Assembly (NCBI RefSeq): GCF_018967845.1
Contig: NZ_JAHLZZ010000001.1
Location: 4,464,001 to 4,528,000 of the forward strand
Length of the DNA stretch: 64,000 nucleotides
Source: Hymenobacter siberiensis
GTDB lineage: Bacteria; Bacteroidota; Bacteroidia; Cytophagales; Hymenobacteraceae
Reading direction: 5' to 3'
Each line of letters begins with the position of its first letter. Position 1 is the first letter of the stretch. Below the pieces are notes generated by a model that did not search any database, was not told the DNA's origin, and worked only from the letters and a program-made list of their open reading frames with translations. This document shows, piece after piece, positions 41,179-48,001 of the stretch. The translations under genes were made by a program, and so were the position numbers.

Positions 41179-42060
41179 ATGAGCGTTCTGGTCAATAAAG
41201 ATTCCAAGGTTATCGTACAGGGCTTCACCGGCTCCGAGGGCTCGTTCCACGCCCAGCAGATGATGGACTACGGCACCAACGTGGTGGGCGGCGTGACGCC
41301 CGGCAAAGGTGGCTCCGAGCACCTGGGCCGTCCCGTGTTCAACACCGTAGCCGAGGCCGTGGAAAAGGCCGGTGCCGACACCACCATCATTTTCGTGCCC
41401 CCGGCTTTCGCCGCCGACGCCATTATGGAAGCCGCTGATGCCGGCATCAAGGTGATTATCACCATCACCGAAGGCATCCCGACCAAGGACATGATTGCCG
41501 TGAAGCAGTACCTCTCGGAGCGCCCCACAGTGACGATGATTGGGCCAAACTGCCCCGGTGTGATGACCGCCGGCGAGTGCAAAGTGGGCATCATGCCCGG
41601 TTTTATCTTCACCAAAGGCAAAATCGGTATCGTTTCGAAGTCGGGCACGCTGACCTACGAAGCTGTTGACCAGCTCACCAAAGCCGGCCTGGGCCAGACC
41701 ACGGCCATTGGCATCGGCGGCGACCCCATCATCGGCACCACCACCAAGCAGGCGGTAGAAATGCTGATGAACGACCCCGAAACCGAAGGCATCGTGATGA
41801 TTGGCGAAATCGGCGGCGGCATGGAAGCCGAAGCTGCTCGTTGGATTAAAGCAACCGGCAACAAGAAGCCCGTCGTGGGCTTCATCGCCGGCCAAACGGC
41901 CCCTCCCGGCCGCCGCATGGGCCACGCCGGTGCCATCGTAGGCGGCGCCGACGATACGGCCGCTGCTAAAATGGCCATCATGCGCGAGTGCGGCATCCAC
42001 GTAGTGGATTCGCCCGCTGAGATTGGCGATACCATGCTGCGCGTACTGGGCGGCAAGTAA
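41179..42060 (+). CDS. sucD: Succinate-CoA ligase subunit alpha
   Basis: The product has 293 residues from the ATG at 41179. The CoA-binding Rossmann half has IVQGFTGSEGSFHAQQM. The active-site phospho-His is in MGHAGAIVGG near residue 250, and PNCPGVM, KIGIVSKSGTLTYEAV and EIGGGMEAEAARWI are all family motifs. It is the CoA-binding half of the TCA-cycle enzyme that converts succinyl-CoA to succinate with ATP or GTP formation. sucC is not next to it, which is common in Bacteroidota. A perfect 20-bp terminator follows. Confidence 0.96.
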   Translation: MSVLVNKDSKVIVQGFTGSEGSFHAQQMMDYGTNVVGGVTPGKGGSEHLGRPVFNTVAEAVEKAGADTTIIFVPPAFAADAIMEAADAGIKVIITITEGIPTKDMIAVKQYLSERPTVTMIGPNCPGVMTAGECKVGIMPGFIFTKGKIGIVSKSGTLTYEAVDQLTKAGLGQTTAIGIGGDPIIGTTTKQAVEMLMNDPETEGIVMIGEIGGGMEAEAARWIKATGNKKPVVGFIAGQTAPPGRRMGHAGAIVGGADDTAAAKMAIMRECGIHVVDSPAEIGDTMLRVLGGK

Positions 42061-42086
42061 TTTTTTGGCGTCTTAGCGCCGAAAGT

Positions 42087-42136
42087 ATTTGACACAAAAA
42101 AGCTCCCGCTTCGGCCGGAGCTTTTTTGTGTCAAAT
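42087..42136. terminator. Intrinsic terminator after sucD
   Basis: ATTTGACACAAAAAAGCTCC and GGAGCTTTTTTGTGTCAAAT pair perfectly over 20 bases around a 10-base loop. Both strands have the T-run needed for bidirectional use. Confidence 0.92.
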
Positions 42137-42152
42137 GGCCTGACTATTGGTG

Positions 42153-42395
42153 TTGAGACGCATCCTTGTGTCTTATCGGCAAGTACTGTACTATTGCAGA
42201 AGTAGGCGTATACTCCGGTCCGACCGGTTGTCGTTAAACCGAAATCGCTGGTGCTTCAACCGGTCGGACCGCCTAGGGCAGTCCGACCAGCAGGCCCGAC
42301 TCGAATACGGTTACTTCTGCGCCAGCACTTAAACGAAATCCGCCTTTATCGTTCAACGATGAGACGTAAGGATGCGCCTCTACGCCGTTAGGACG
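42153..42395. repeat. Dispersed repeat, family R2, copy 2, in a larger palindrome
   Basis: The core (about 42180-42330) is the inverted form of the copy at 8209-8300, with an extra GTCGGACCGCCTAGGGCAGT-type insert. Outside it, GAGACGCATCCTTGTGTCT and the complement of AGACGTAAGGATGCGCCTCT form outer arms, so one palindrome is nested in another. It separates sucD from a minus-strand lipoprotein gene. Confidence 0.78.
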
Positions 42396-42436
42396 AATTG
42401 CTCATCGCCTTCAAAAGCGGGGTACGGGCACGCACC

Positions 42437-43171
42437 CTACTCGCTCAGCGTGGTGTTCTTATCCAGATTAATCACAATACCCACCTGAAACACCGAATTG
42501 GCCGCTTTCAGGTACTTATTGCTGCGGAAGCCGAAAATCTGGCCGCTGATGAGCTGTAGCTGCACGGGCCCGGCAATCTGAGTGCGGGTGAAGGTGATGG
42601 GCTCGAAAAACACGTTGCTTTCGCCAGGGGCGGCCAGGCCGTCAATTTTGAAGTTATTGAGCTGCATGTAGCTCAGGCGCAGGGCCGCGCCGTAGGTGAG
42701 CGGGAAGTCGCGGTTGAATAGGTGCAGGCTGTTTTGCTTCTTCTTGGCGTAGTTCACCTGGGCGAAGACCTTGGACAGGCTGCCGTCAAGGGTTTTGTTG
42801 ACGATTTGGGCTTCGTTGCGTTCGATGCGCTCGGTGGCCCCGCCACCGCCGCCCACGTACACTTCCAGCACGCGCTTGTCGGGCAGGCGGGTGAAGTAGC
42901 CGAGGCTGGCTTCGGCGAAGTCGATATTTTCCGTTCTATCGGATTTTTTGCGGTGCAGGGACGAGAACGTGCCGGCCACGGCCAAGTGGTTGGTGAGGCC
43001 GTAGGCTCCTTGCAGGGCATAGTTGGTGTGTTGATTGGTGCTTACAGTGCCGTAGAACTCGCCCTGGTGCGTGAGCATGGGCGCATGGGGCGGGGGTGGA
43101 AAATACAAAGATGCGCAGCCCGTGAGGCCCGAGGAAACAGCTAAGAAAATCAGACGCAACAAATGCTTCAT
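42437..43171 (-). CDS. Outer membrane lipoprotein with barrel-like strands
   Basis: The 244-residue product starts at the ATG at 43171. The lipobox SGLTGC puts the lipid-modified Cys near residue 18. A Pro-rich spacer (YFPPPPHAP) is followed by repeated amphipathic strands: GEFYGTVSTNQHTNYALQGA, HLAVAGTFSS, and VQLQLISGQIFGFRSNKYL. This suggests a beta-rich domain with polar loops. The function is unknown. It stands alone between repeats. Confidence 0.72.
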   Translation of the reverse strand: MKHLLRLIFLAVSSGLTGCASLYFPPPPHAPMLTHQGEFYGTVSTNQHTNYALQGAYGLTNHLAVAGTFSSLHRKKSDRTENIDFAEASLGYFTRLPDKRVLEVYVGGGGGATERIERNEAQIVNKTLDGSLSKVFAQVNYAKKKQNSLHLFNRDFPLTYGAALRLSYMQLNNFKIDGLAAPGESNVFFEPITFTRTQIAGPVQLQLISGQIFGFRSNKYLKAANSVFQVGIVINLDKNTTLSE

Positions 43172-43263
43172 ACAGCGGGGCGAGGCAGGAATGAGGACAG
43201 GCAACGCCTGATACGGCAATTTCGTGTTTCCGCCCGACATTCTCCCGCATTTCCCGGGTTGAC

Positions 43264-43403
43264 AGGTTGAACGCATATAAATTTTGAGGACTGAATCCAG
43301 TCTACCAGGGTACTTTTTTATTTTGGACCTGACGCTTTTTTAAAACCTAAAATGCCCTGTGAGACAATGGTGGCCCATGACTCCATTTATATGCGTTCAA
43401 CCT
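43264..43403. repeat. MITE-like element with 19-bp inverted ends
   Basis: AGGTTGAACGCATATAAAT at 43264-43282 and its exact reverse complement at 43385-43403 bracket 102 bases of AT-rich DNA without a gene. The ends differ from all IS ends in this window. No target duplication is obvious. It lies between two divergent genes (42437-43171 minus and 43480-44880 plus). Confidence 0.7.
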
Positions 43404-43479
43404 GCCGAGTTGAGCTCAGTCGCGCGCGTAAACCGGGCCGTATGTAAGGGCATAATTAATCTCCTTCGCCACGCCCGTT

Positions 43480-44880
43480 ATGCCTGCTGATTCGTTTGAT
43501 GCCATCATTATTGGGGCCGGCCAAGCCGGTACGCCCCTTTCCTACGCGCTGGCCGCCGCCGGCCGCCGCGTGGCCTTCATCGAGAGTGACTTTCTGGGGG
43601 GCTCCTGCATCAACTACGGCTGCGCGCCCACCAAGGCACTGCTGGCCTCGGCGCAACGGGCGCACCTCGTGCGCACGGCGGGCGCGCTGGGCATTGAAGC
43701 CCCCGAGCCGGTGGTGAACTTCAGGGCCGTGATTGAGCGGATGCACACACTACGCCAAAAGTCCCGCGACAGCCTGCACCGCAAGATTACGGAAGTTCAC
43801 GACGGCATTACGCTCATTCGGGGGCGGGCGCAGTTCACGGCCCCGCACTCGCTGCAAGTGGCGCTGGTGGGCGGCGGCGAGCAGCACCTCACGGCCTCGC
43901 TCATCTTCATCAACACTGGCACCTGCGCTGCCGTGCCCGACATTGAGGGCCTGGCCGACAGCGGCTACCTCACCAGCGACTCGCTGCTACTGAACATGAC
44001 AGAGCAGCCCGAGCACCTGCTCATTCTGGGCGGTAGCTACATCGGGGTCGAGTTCAGCCAGATATTTTGCCGGCTGGGCACCCGCGTCACCATCATCGAC
44101 AAGGAGCCGCGCCTGATGTCGCGCGAAGACCCCGACGTGAGCCACCCGCTCGAGGAATTGCTGACCAAAGCCGGCGTAGAACTGGTGCTGAATGCTAACA
44201 CCCGCCGCGTATCGCGCGGGGCCAACGGCATCCTCACCGTGACGGTGGACACGCCCGACGGCGAGCGCCGCCTGCGCGGCAGCCACCTGTTGATGGCCGT
44301 GGGCCGCACTCCCAACACCCGCAACCTCGGCCTGGAGCACACCGGCATCACCCTCGACGAAGATGGCTACATCGAAGTAAACGAGCACCTGCAAACCGGC
44401 ACGCGCGGCGTGTACGCGCTGGGCGACGTGAAGGGCGGCCCGCAATTCACCCACATCAGCTACGACGACTACCGCATTGTGCGCGACGGCCTGCTGCACA
44501 ACAGCCAGCGCACCACTGCCGACCGGCCCATGCCCTATGTGGTATTTACGGAGCCGCAGCTGGGCCGCATCGGCATCTCGAAGAACCAAGCGAAGGAGAA
44601 AGGCATCCCCTACCGCGTGAGTCGGCTACCGGCCAGCACTATCGGAAGGGCCGTGCAGACGGGCGAAACCGAGGGCTTCGTGGAGGTGCTGGTGGGCGAC
44701 GACGACCGGCTGCTGGGTGCGGCCGTGTTCTGCGAACAGGGCGGCGAAATCATGACCATGTTCCAGCTGGCCATGGCGGGCGGGCTGCGCTACCAGGAAT
44801 TAGAGAATATGATTATTGCCCACCCCGTGTGGGGTGAGGTGCTGAATAATGCTTTTCAGCGGCTGAAACTGGGGGAGTAG
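43480..44880 (+). CDS. FAD-dependent pyridine nucleotide-disulfide reductase (MerA/Lpd-like)
   Basis: The 466-residue flavoenzyme has the FAD motif IIIGAGQAGTPLSYAL and the redox-active pair in GGSCINYGCAPTK (Cys43 and Cys48). The NAD(P) motif is LLILGGSYIGVEFSQ, YALGDVKGGPQFTHISYDD is the second FAD motif, and the dimerisation domain ends in IIAHPVWGEVLNNAF. The usual HPT near the C terminus is HPV here. It lacks the extra C-terminal Cys pair of true mercuric reductase, so a general MerA/dihydrolipoamide dehydrogenase-like activity is all I can claim. The ATG at 43480 follows the MITE-like element by 76 bases. Confidence 0.9.
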   Translation: MPADSFDAIIIGAGQAGTPLSYALAAAGRRVAFIESDFLGGSCINYGCAPTKALLASAQRAHLVRTAGALGIEAPEPVVNFRAVIERMHTLRQKSRDSLHRKITEVHDGITLIRGRAQFTAPHSLQVALVGGGEQHLTASLIFINTGTCAAVPDIEGLADSGYLTSDSLLLNMTEQPEHLLILGGSYIGVEFSQIFCRLGTRVTIIDKEPRLMSREDPDVSHPLEELLTKAGVELVLNANTRRVSRGANGILTVTVDTPDGERRLRGSHLLMAVGRTPNTRNLGLEHTGITLDEDGYIEVNEHLQTGTRGVYALGDVKGGPQFTHISYDDYRIVRDGLLHNSQRTTADRPMPYVVFTEPQLGRIGISKNQAKEKGIPYRVSRLPASTIGRAVQTGETEGFVEVLVGDDDRLLGAAVFCEQGGEIMTMFQLAMAGGLRYQELENMIIAHPVWGEVLNNAFQRLKLGE

Positions 44881-44888
44881 CTGGCGGC

Positions 44889-45034
44889 GCTGGCGCGAGT
44901 TTATCGTGCCGGTTATGATGCGAGTTTTCAACTCGCCCGGTAGAACGGTGCTACCGGCTTCTATCGGCGCGGCCGGGGGAGGCTCAGCCTCCCGGCATGG
45001 TTGGTCACGAGTTACGCTGCGCTAAACTCGCGCC
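44889..45034. repeat. Diverged palindromic repeat, family R1, copy 3
   Basis: The outer arms CTGGCGCGAGTTTA and TAAACTCGCGCCAG are complementary, with an inner GATGCGAGTTTTCAACTCGC palindrome recalling the GCGAGTT..AACTCGC core of the copies at 1545-1735 and 29459-29650. The rest has drifted. It follows the flavoenzyme gene and may serve as its terminator. Confidence 0.65.
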
Positions 45035-45113
45035 AGTTTGGGGGGTATGCTTTGAGAAACTCCAGCAGCGGCTGTAGCTTGATGATGACCATCATTTATA
45101 ATTAATGCGTTCT

Positions 45114-45440
45114 TTAAAGCGCTTGTTTTATCAGCAAAACCAATCTCCATGTCCAAAAACATAATACCCATGGCGCAGAGCCTAAAACAGGCCTAGATAG
45201 TCGGTCTGTCAACAGCCAACCATTTGCGTACGACGTGAATAACGCATACAAACTCATAATTATGGAAAGAATATTAACCGCAATAAATATTGATTTTGCA
45301 GTAATTAAAAGTGCAGCGTTTGCGCTCCATTTACTATCCATAAAAAACGCACCAGCTATAATAGAGCCTATAAATAGCAGAAATGAGCCAGTAGAGGCAA
45401 TTATTACATTAGGCTTACGCGAATCTGAAAAATTCAGCAT
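45114..45440 (-). CDS. Small membrane protein of unknown function, AT-rich
   Basis: The 108-residue protein has two or three membrane segments: VIIASTGSFLLFIGSIIAGAF, IFIAVNILSIIMSLYALF and a C-terminal WVLCFWTWRLVLLI. It begins at the ATG at 45440 with a polar MLNFSDSRKPN. The DNA is clearly more AT-rich than its neighbours, which suggests foreign origin. An IS lies 23 bases before its start, so its promoter may be broken or supplied by the IS. The function is unknown. Confidence 0.6.
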   Translation of the reverse strand: MLNFSDSRKPNVIIASTGSFLLFIGSIIAGAFFMDSKWSANAALLITAKSIFIAVNILSIIMSLYALFTSYANGWLLTDRLSRPVLGSAPWVLCFWTWRLVLLIKQAL

Positions 45441-45462
45441 TTAGTTTATTATTCTATTCAAT

Positions 45463-46443
45463 AGACTTGTTGCGAGCTATTAATCACAGATTTAAGCTGA
45501 AATTCCACAAGCCCGCACACACTCCCAGCACGTCATTGTACAGGTTCAAATTATGCAAACGTAATCGGTCTTCCAAAATTCGATAACGTTTCAATCCGCC
45601 AATGCTATGCTCTACGGTAATTCGTTCACTTGCTTGTTTTGTATTTATTTCTCGTTGTTCATCGGTGAGTTCTTTCCCTTTCGGCTTTTTGATAGGAATA
45701 AAAACTTTCCGGCAAACGTAGTCTTTCGCGAAGCCCAAAAACCCCAGGTCCAACCGCACCTTGAACTTTTTAAACCACTCTTTATCAACTGGTAAAATGC
45801 TTTTTAGCACACTGTAGTCGTGGTGTCTTCCGCCGTAACAACGGCTGATAAAACCAATCCAGCGAATGGTCGTTGAAATAACTATCTCTTTTACGGCGTG
45901 TATTTTTTTTTACCGCTATAGTAGTCTTTTTGCATCTCTTTATTTCCTGGTCGTTGCTTGCGTTGCTCTGTTCCATCGACCAATAACGTCTCGTGTTCCT
46001 GAAAATAGGCTTCAAATTCGGCCACTGTCGCAAATTCCCGCTTTGGCGCATGCCCGGTTTGCTCCAGCGCTTCTTGGAGCACCGTAATGCCTAATTCCTG
46101 GTTGCGTTTCGCGTTGGAACCGTCCATCCCACTGACCAATCCCAACAAATCATACGTCAAGTTTGCTTTGAAGCTGAATAGGGTGAAAAGCAGTAATTCT
46201 TCTTCTGTTTTAAGGGCTACTTCATACGGCGCAAAAGCCCCACGTTCAATCATATCTGTTCCATTTAACCGAAAATACGCCTGCTTAAAATGCGCCAAAA
46301 GCTGCGCAAAACGCTCCGCCGTGAGTCCCGTGGCAGCACGCCATTTACGCGAAGTAGTGAGGTTTTTTACGGAAAAGTTCATGTTCTAAATTTAAGTACA
46401 GTTTGTCGAAAATTCCGCACTTCACTCACTTCGCAACAAGTCT
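45463..46443 (-). mobile_element. IS5-family insertion sequence (ISL2/DDE_4 type)
   Basis: Terminal inverted repeats AGACTTGTTGCGA lie at 45463-45475 and, inverted, at 46431-46443. AAT directly flanks both ends as a likely 3-base target duplication. The element is AT-rich and holds a two-frame transposase. It has landed between a small membrane protein gene and the icd terminator. Confidence 0.9.
45484..46382 (-). CDS. IS5-family transposase made by -1 frameshift
   Basis: The first frame (ATG at 46382) encodes an HTH region, SFKANLTYDLLGLVSGMDGS, and the first catalytic Asp (LLVDGTEQRKQRP), reaching YYSGKKKYTP. At 45903-45911 there is a run of nine A residues on the minus strand. A -1 slip there continues without a stop into KIHAVKEIVISTTIRW. 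The second frame holds the second Asp (LDLGFLGFAKDY) and the Glu (RITVEHSIGGLKRYRI). The product would be about 299 residues. The frameshift site and clean continuation suggest a functional element. Confidence 0.85.
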
Positions 46444-46467
46444 AATATTGAGTTGTCTATTACAACT

Positions 46468-46504
46468 AAAACCCCCGCGCCAGCCAAAGCCAACGCGGGG
46501 GTTT
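46468..46504. terminator. Intrinsic terminator after icd
   Basis: AAAACCCCCGCG and CGCGGGGGTTT pair across about 14 bases. It lies 30 bases after the minus-strand icd stop, and an IS is inserted 25 bases beyond it. Confidence 0.85.
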
Positions 46505-46533
46505 CTGTGGGTGCTTAGGCAGCAGCCAAGCTA

Positions 46534-47799
46534 CTACATATTCTTGATAATCTCCTGGCCGAATTCGCTCGTTTTGAGGAGGGTGGCACCTTCCATCTGA
46601 CGTTCGAAGTCGTAGGTTACGCGCTTGCTGGCGATGGCGGCTTCGAGGCCTTTGTTGATGAGGGCAGCGGCCTCTTTCCAGCCCATGTATTCCAACATCA
46701 TCACGCCGGATAGGATAACCGAGCCGGGGTTCACCTTGTCGAGGTTGGCGTATTTGGGGGCCGTGCCGTGGGTGGCTTCAAAGATGGCGTGGCCGGTGCT
46801 GTAGTTGATGTTGGCGCCCGGCGCGATGCCGATGCCGCCCACGATGGCCGCCAGCGCATCGGAGATGTAATCGCCGTTCAGGTTCAGGGTGGCCACCACC
46901 GAGTACTCCGAGGGGCGCAGCAGAATCTGTTGCAGGAAAGCATCGGCGATGCTGTCCTTGATGATGAGCTTGCCCTGGTCCACGGCCTGCTTTTGCAGCG
47001 CGTCGGCCACGGCCACGCCCTGCTTGGCCACGATTTTATCGTACTGGGCCCAGGTGAACACCTTCGCGCCAAACTCCTTCTCGGCCAGCTCGTAGCCCCA
47101 GGTTTTGAACGCGCCTTCGGTGAACTTCATGATGTTGCCCTTGTGCACGATGGTCACCGAGGGTTTCTTGTGCTCCAGCGCGTACTTGATGGCGGCGCGC
47201 ACGAGGCGCTCGGTGCCTTCCTTGCTCACGGGCTTAATGCCGAACGAGGACGACTCGGGGAAGCGGATTTTCTTCACACCCATCTCGTCCTGCAGGAATT
47301 CGAGCATTTTCTGGGCCTGGGGCGTGCCGTTCATGTACTCGATGCCGGCGTAGATGTCCTCCGTGTTCTCGCGGAAGATGACCATATCCGTCAGCTCCGG
47401 GTGCTTCACCGGCGAGGGCACGCCGTCGTAGTAGCGCACGGGGCGCACGCAGGCGTACAGGTCCAGCTCCTGGCGCAGGGCCACGTTCAGCGAGCGGATA
47501 CCGCCGCCCACGGGCGTAGTCAGGGGGCCTTTGATGCCCACGAGGTATTCGCGGAATGCGTCGAGGGTTTCGGTGGGCAGCCAGTTGGTGGTGGCTTTAT
47601 AGGCTTTTTCGCCGGCCAGCACTTCCTTCCACATCAGCTGCTTTTTGCCACCGTAGGCTTTCTCCACTGCGGCGTCGAACACCAGTTTGGAGGCGCGCCA
47701 GATATCCGGCCCGATACCGTCGCCCTCAATGAAGGGAATAGTGGGTTTGTCCGGAACGGTCAGCTTGCCGTTTTTAATGGTGATTTTTTGCTCTGCCAT
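46534..47799 (-). CDS. icd: NADP-dependent isocitrate dehydrogenase
   Basis: The 421-residue enzyme is of the bacterial type I form. PFIEGDGIGPDIW is the N-terminal substrate loop, PLTTPVGGGIRSLNVALRQE contains the isocitrate-binding Ser and Arg, and ENTEDIYAGIEY is the family signature. VTIVHKGNIMKFTEGAF carries the catalytic Lys; NLNGDYISDALAAIVGGIGI binds metal; EATHGTAPKYANLDKVNPGS is the coenzyme region. It oxidises isocitrate to 2-oxoglutarate in the TCA cycle. Single gene with its own terminator. Confidence 0.96.
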   Translation of the reverse strand: MAEQKITIKNGKLTVPDKPTIPFIEGDGIGPDIWRASKLVFDAAVEKAYGGKKQLMWKEVLAGEKAYKATTNWLPTETLDAFREYLVGIKGPLTTPVGGGIRSLNVALRQELDLYACVRPVRYYDGVPSPVKHPELTDMVIFRENTEDIYAGIEYMNGTPQAQKMLEFLQDEMGVKKIRFPESSSFGIKPVSKEGTERLVRAAIKYALEHKKPSVTIVHKGNIMKFTEGAFKTWGYELAEKEFGAKVFTWAQYDKIVAKQGVAVADALQKQAVDQGKLIIKDSIADAFLQQILLRPSEYSVVATLNLNGDYISDALAAIVGGIGIAPGANINYSTGHAIFEATHGTAPKYANLDKVNPGSVILSGVMMLEYMGWKEAAALINKGLEAAIASKRVTYDFERQMEGATLLKTSEFGQEIIKNM

Positions 47800-47835
47800 G
47801 TGGGTAAAGTAATGTTTTTAGTTAATGTTCAGGCG

Positions 47836-47981
47836 GGTCACCTCCCCCCTAGCCCCTCTCCTTGCGGAGAGGGGGACTAGCTTTTAGTCTTTTAATTTCT
47901 AGCCTTAGAACTGTTCCAGCCTGGGCTAGAAACTAGTCCCCCCCTCTCCTTTGGGAGAGGGGGGCTAGGGGGGTGAGGTGC
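47836..47981. repeat. Long palindrome R6 between M16 peptidase gene and icd
   Basis: The left arm CACCTCCCCCCTAGCCCCTC and the right arm GAGGGGGGCTAGGGGGGTGA (with flanking GAGAGGG/CCCTCTC) pair over about 40 bases around a loop of some 50. Each arm also carries its own small CTCTCC..GGAGAG hairpin. This CCCCCTAGCCCC type is found in many bacteria; only one copy is in this window. Confidence 0.85.
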
Positions 47982-48001
47982 CCCCTGGGACGGTACCGTT
48001 C

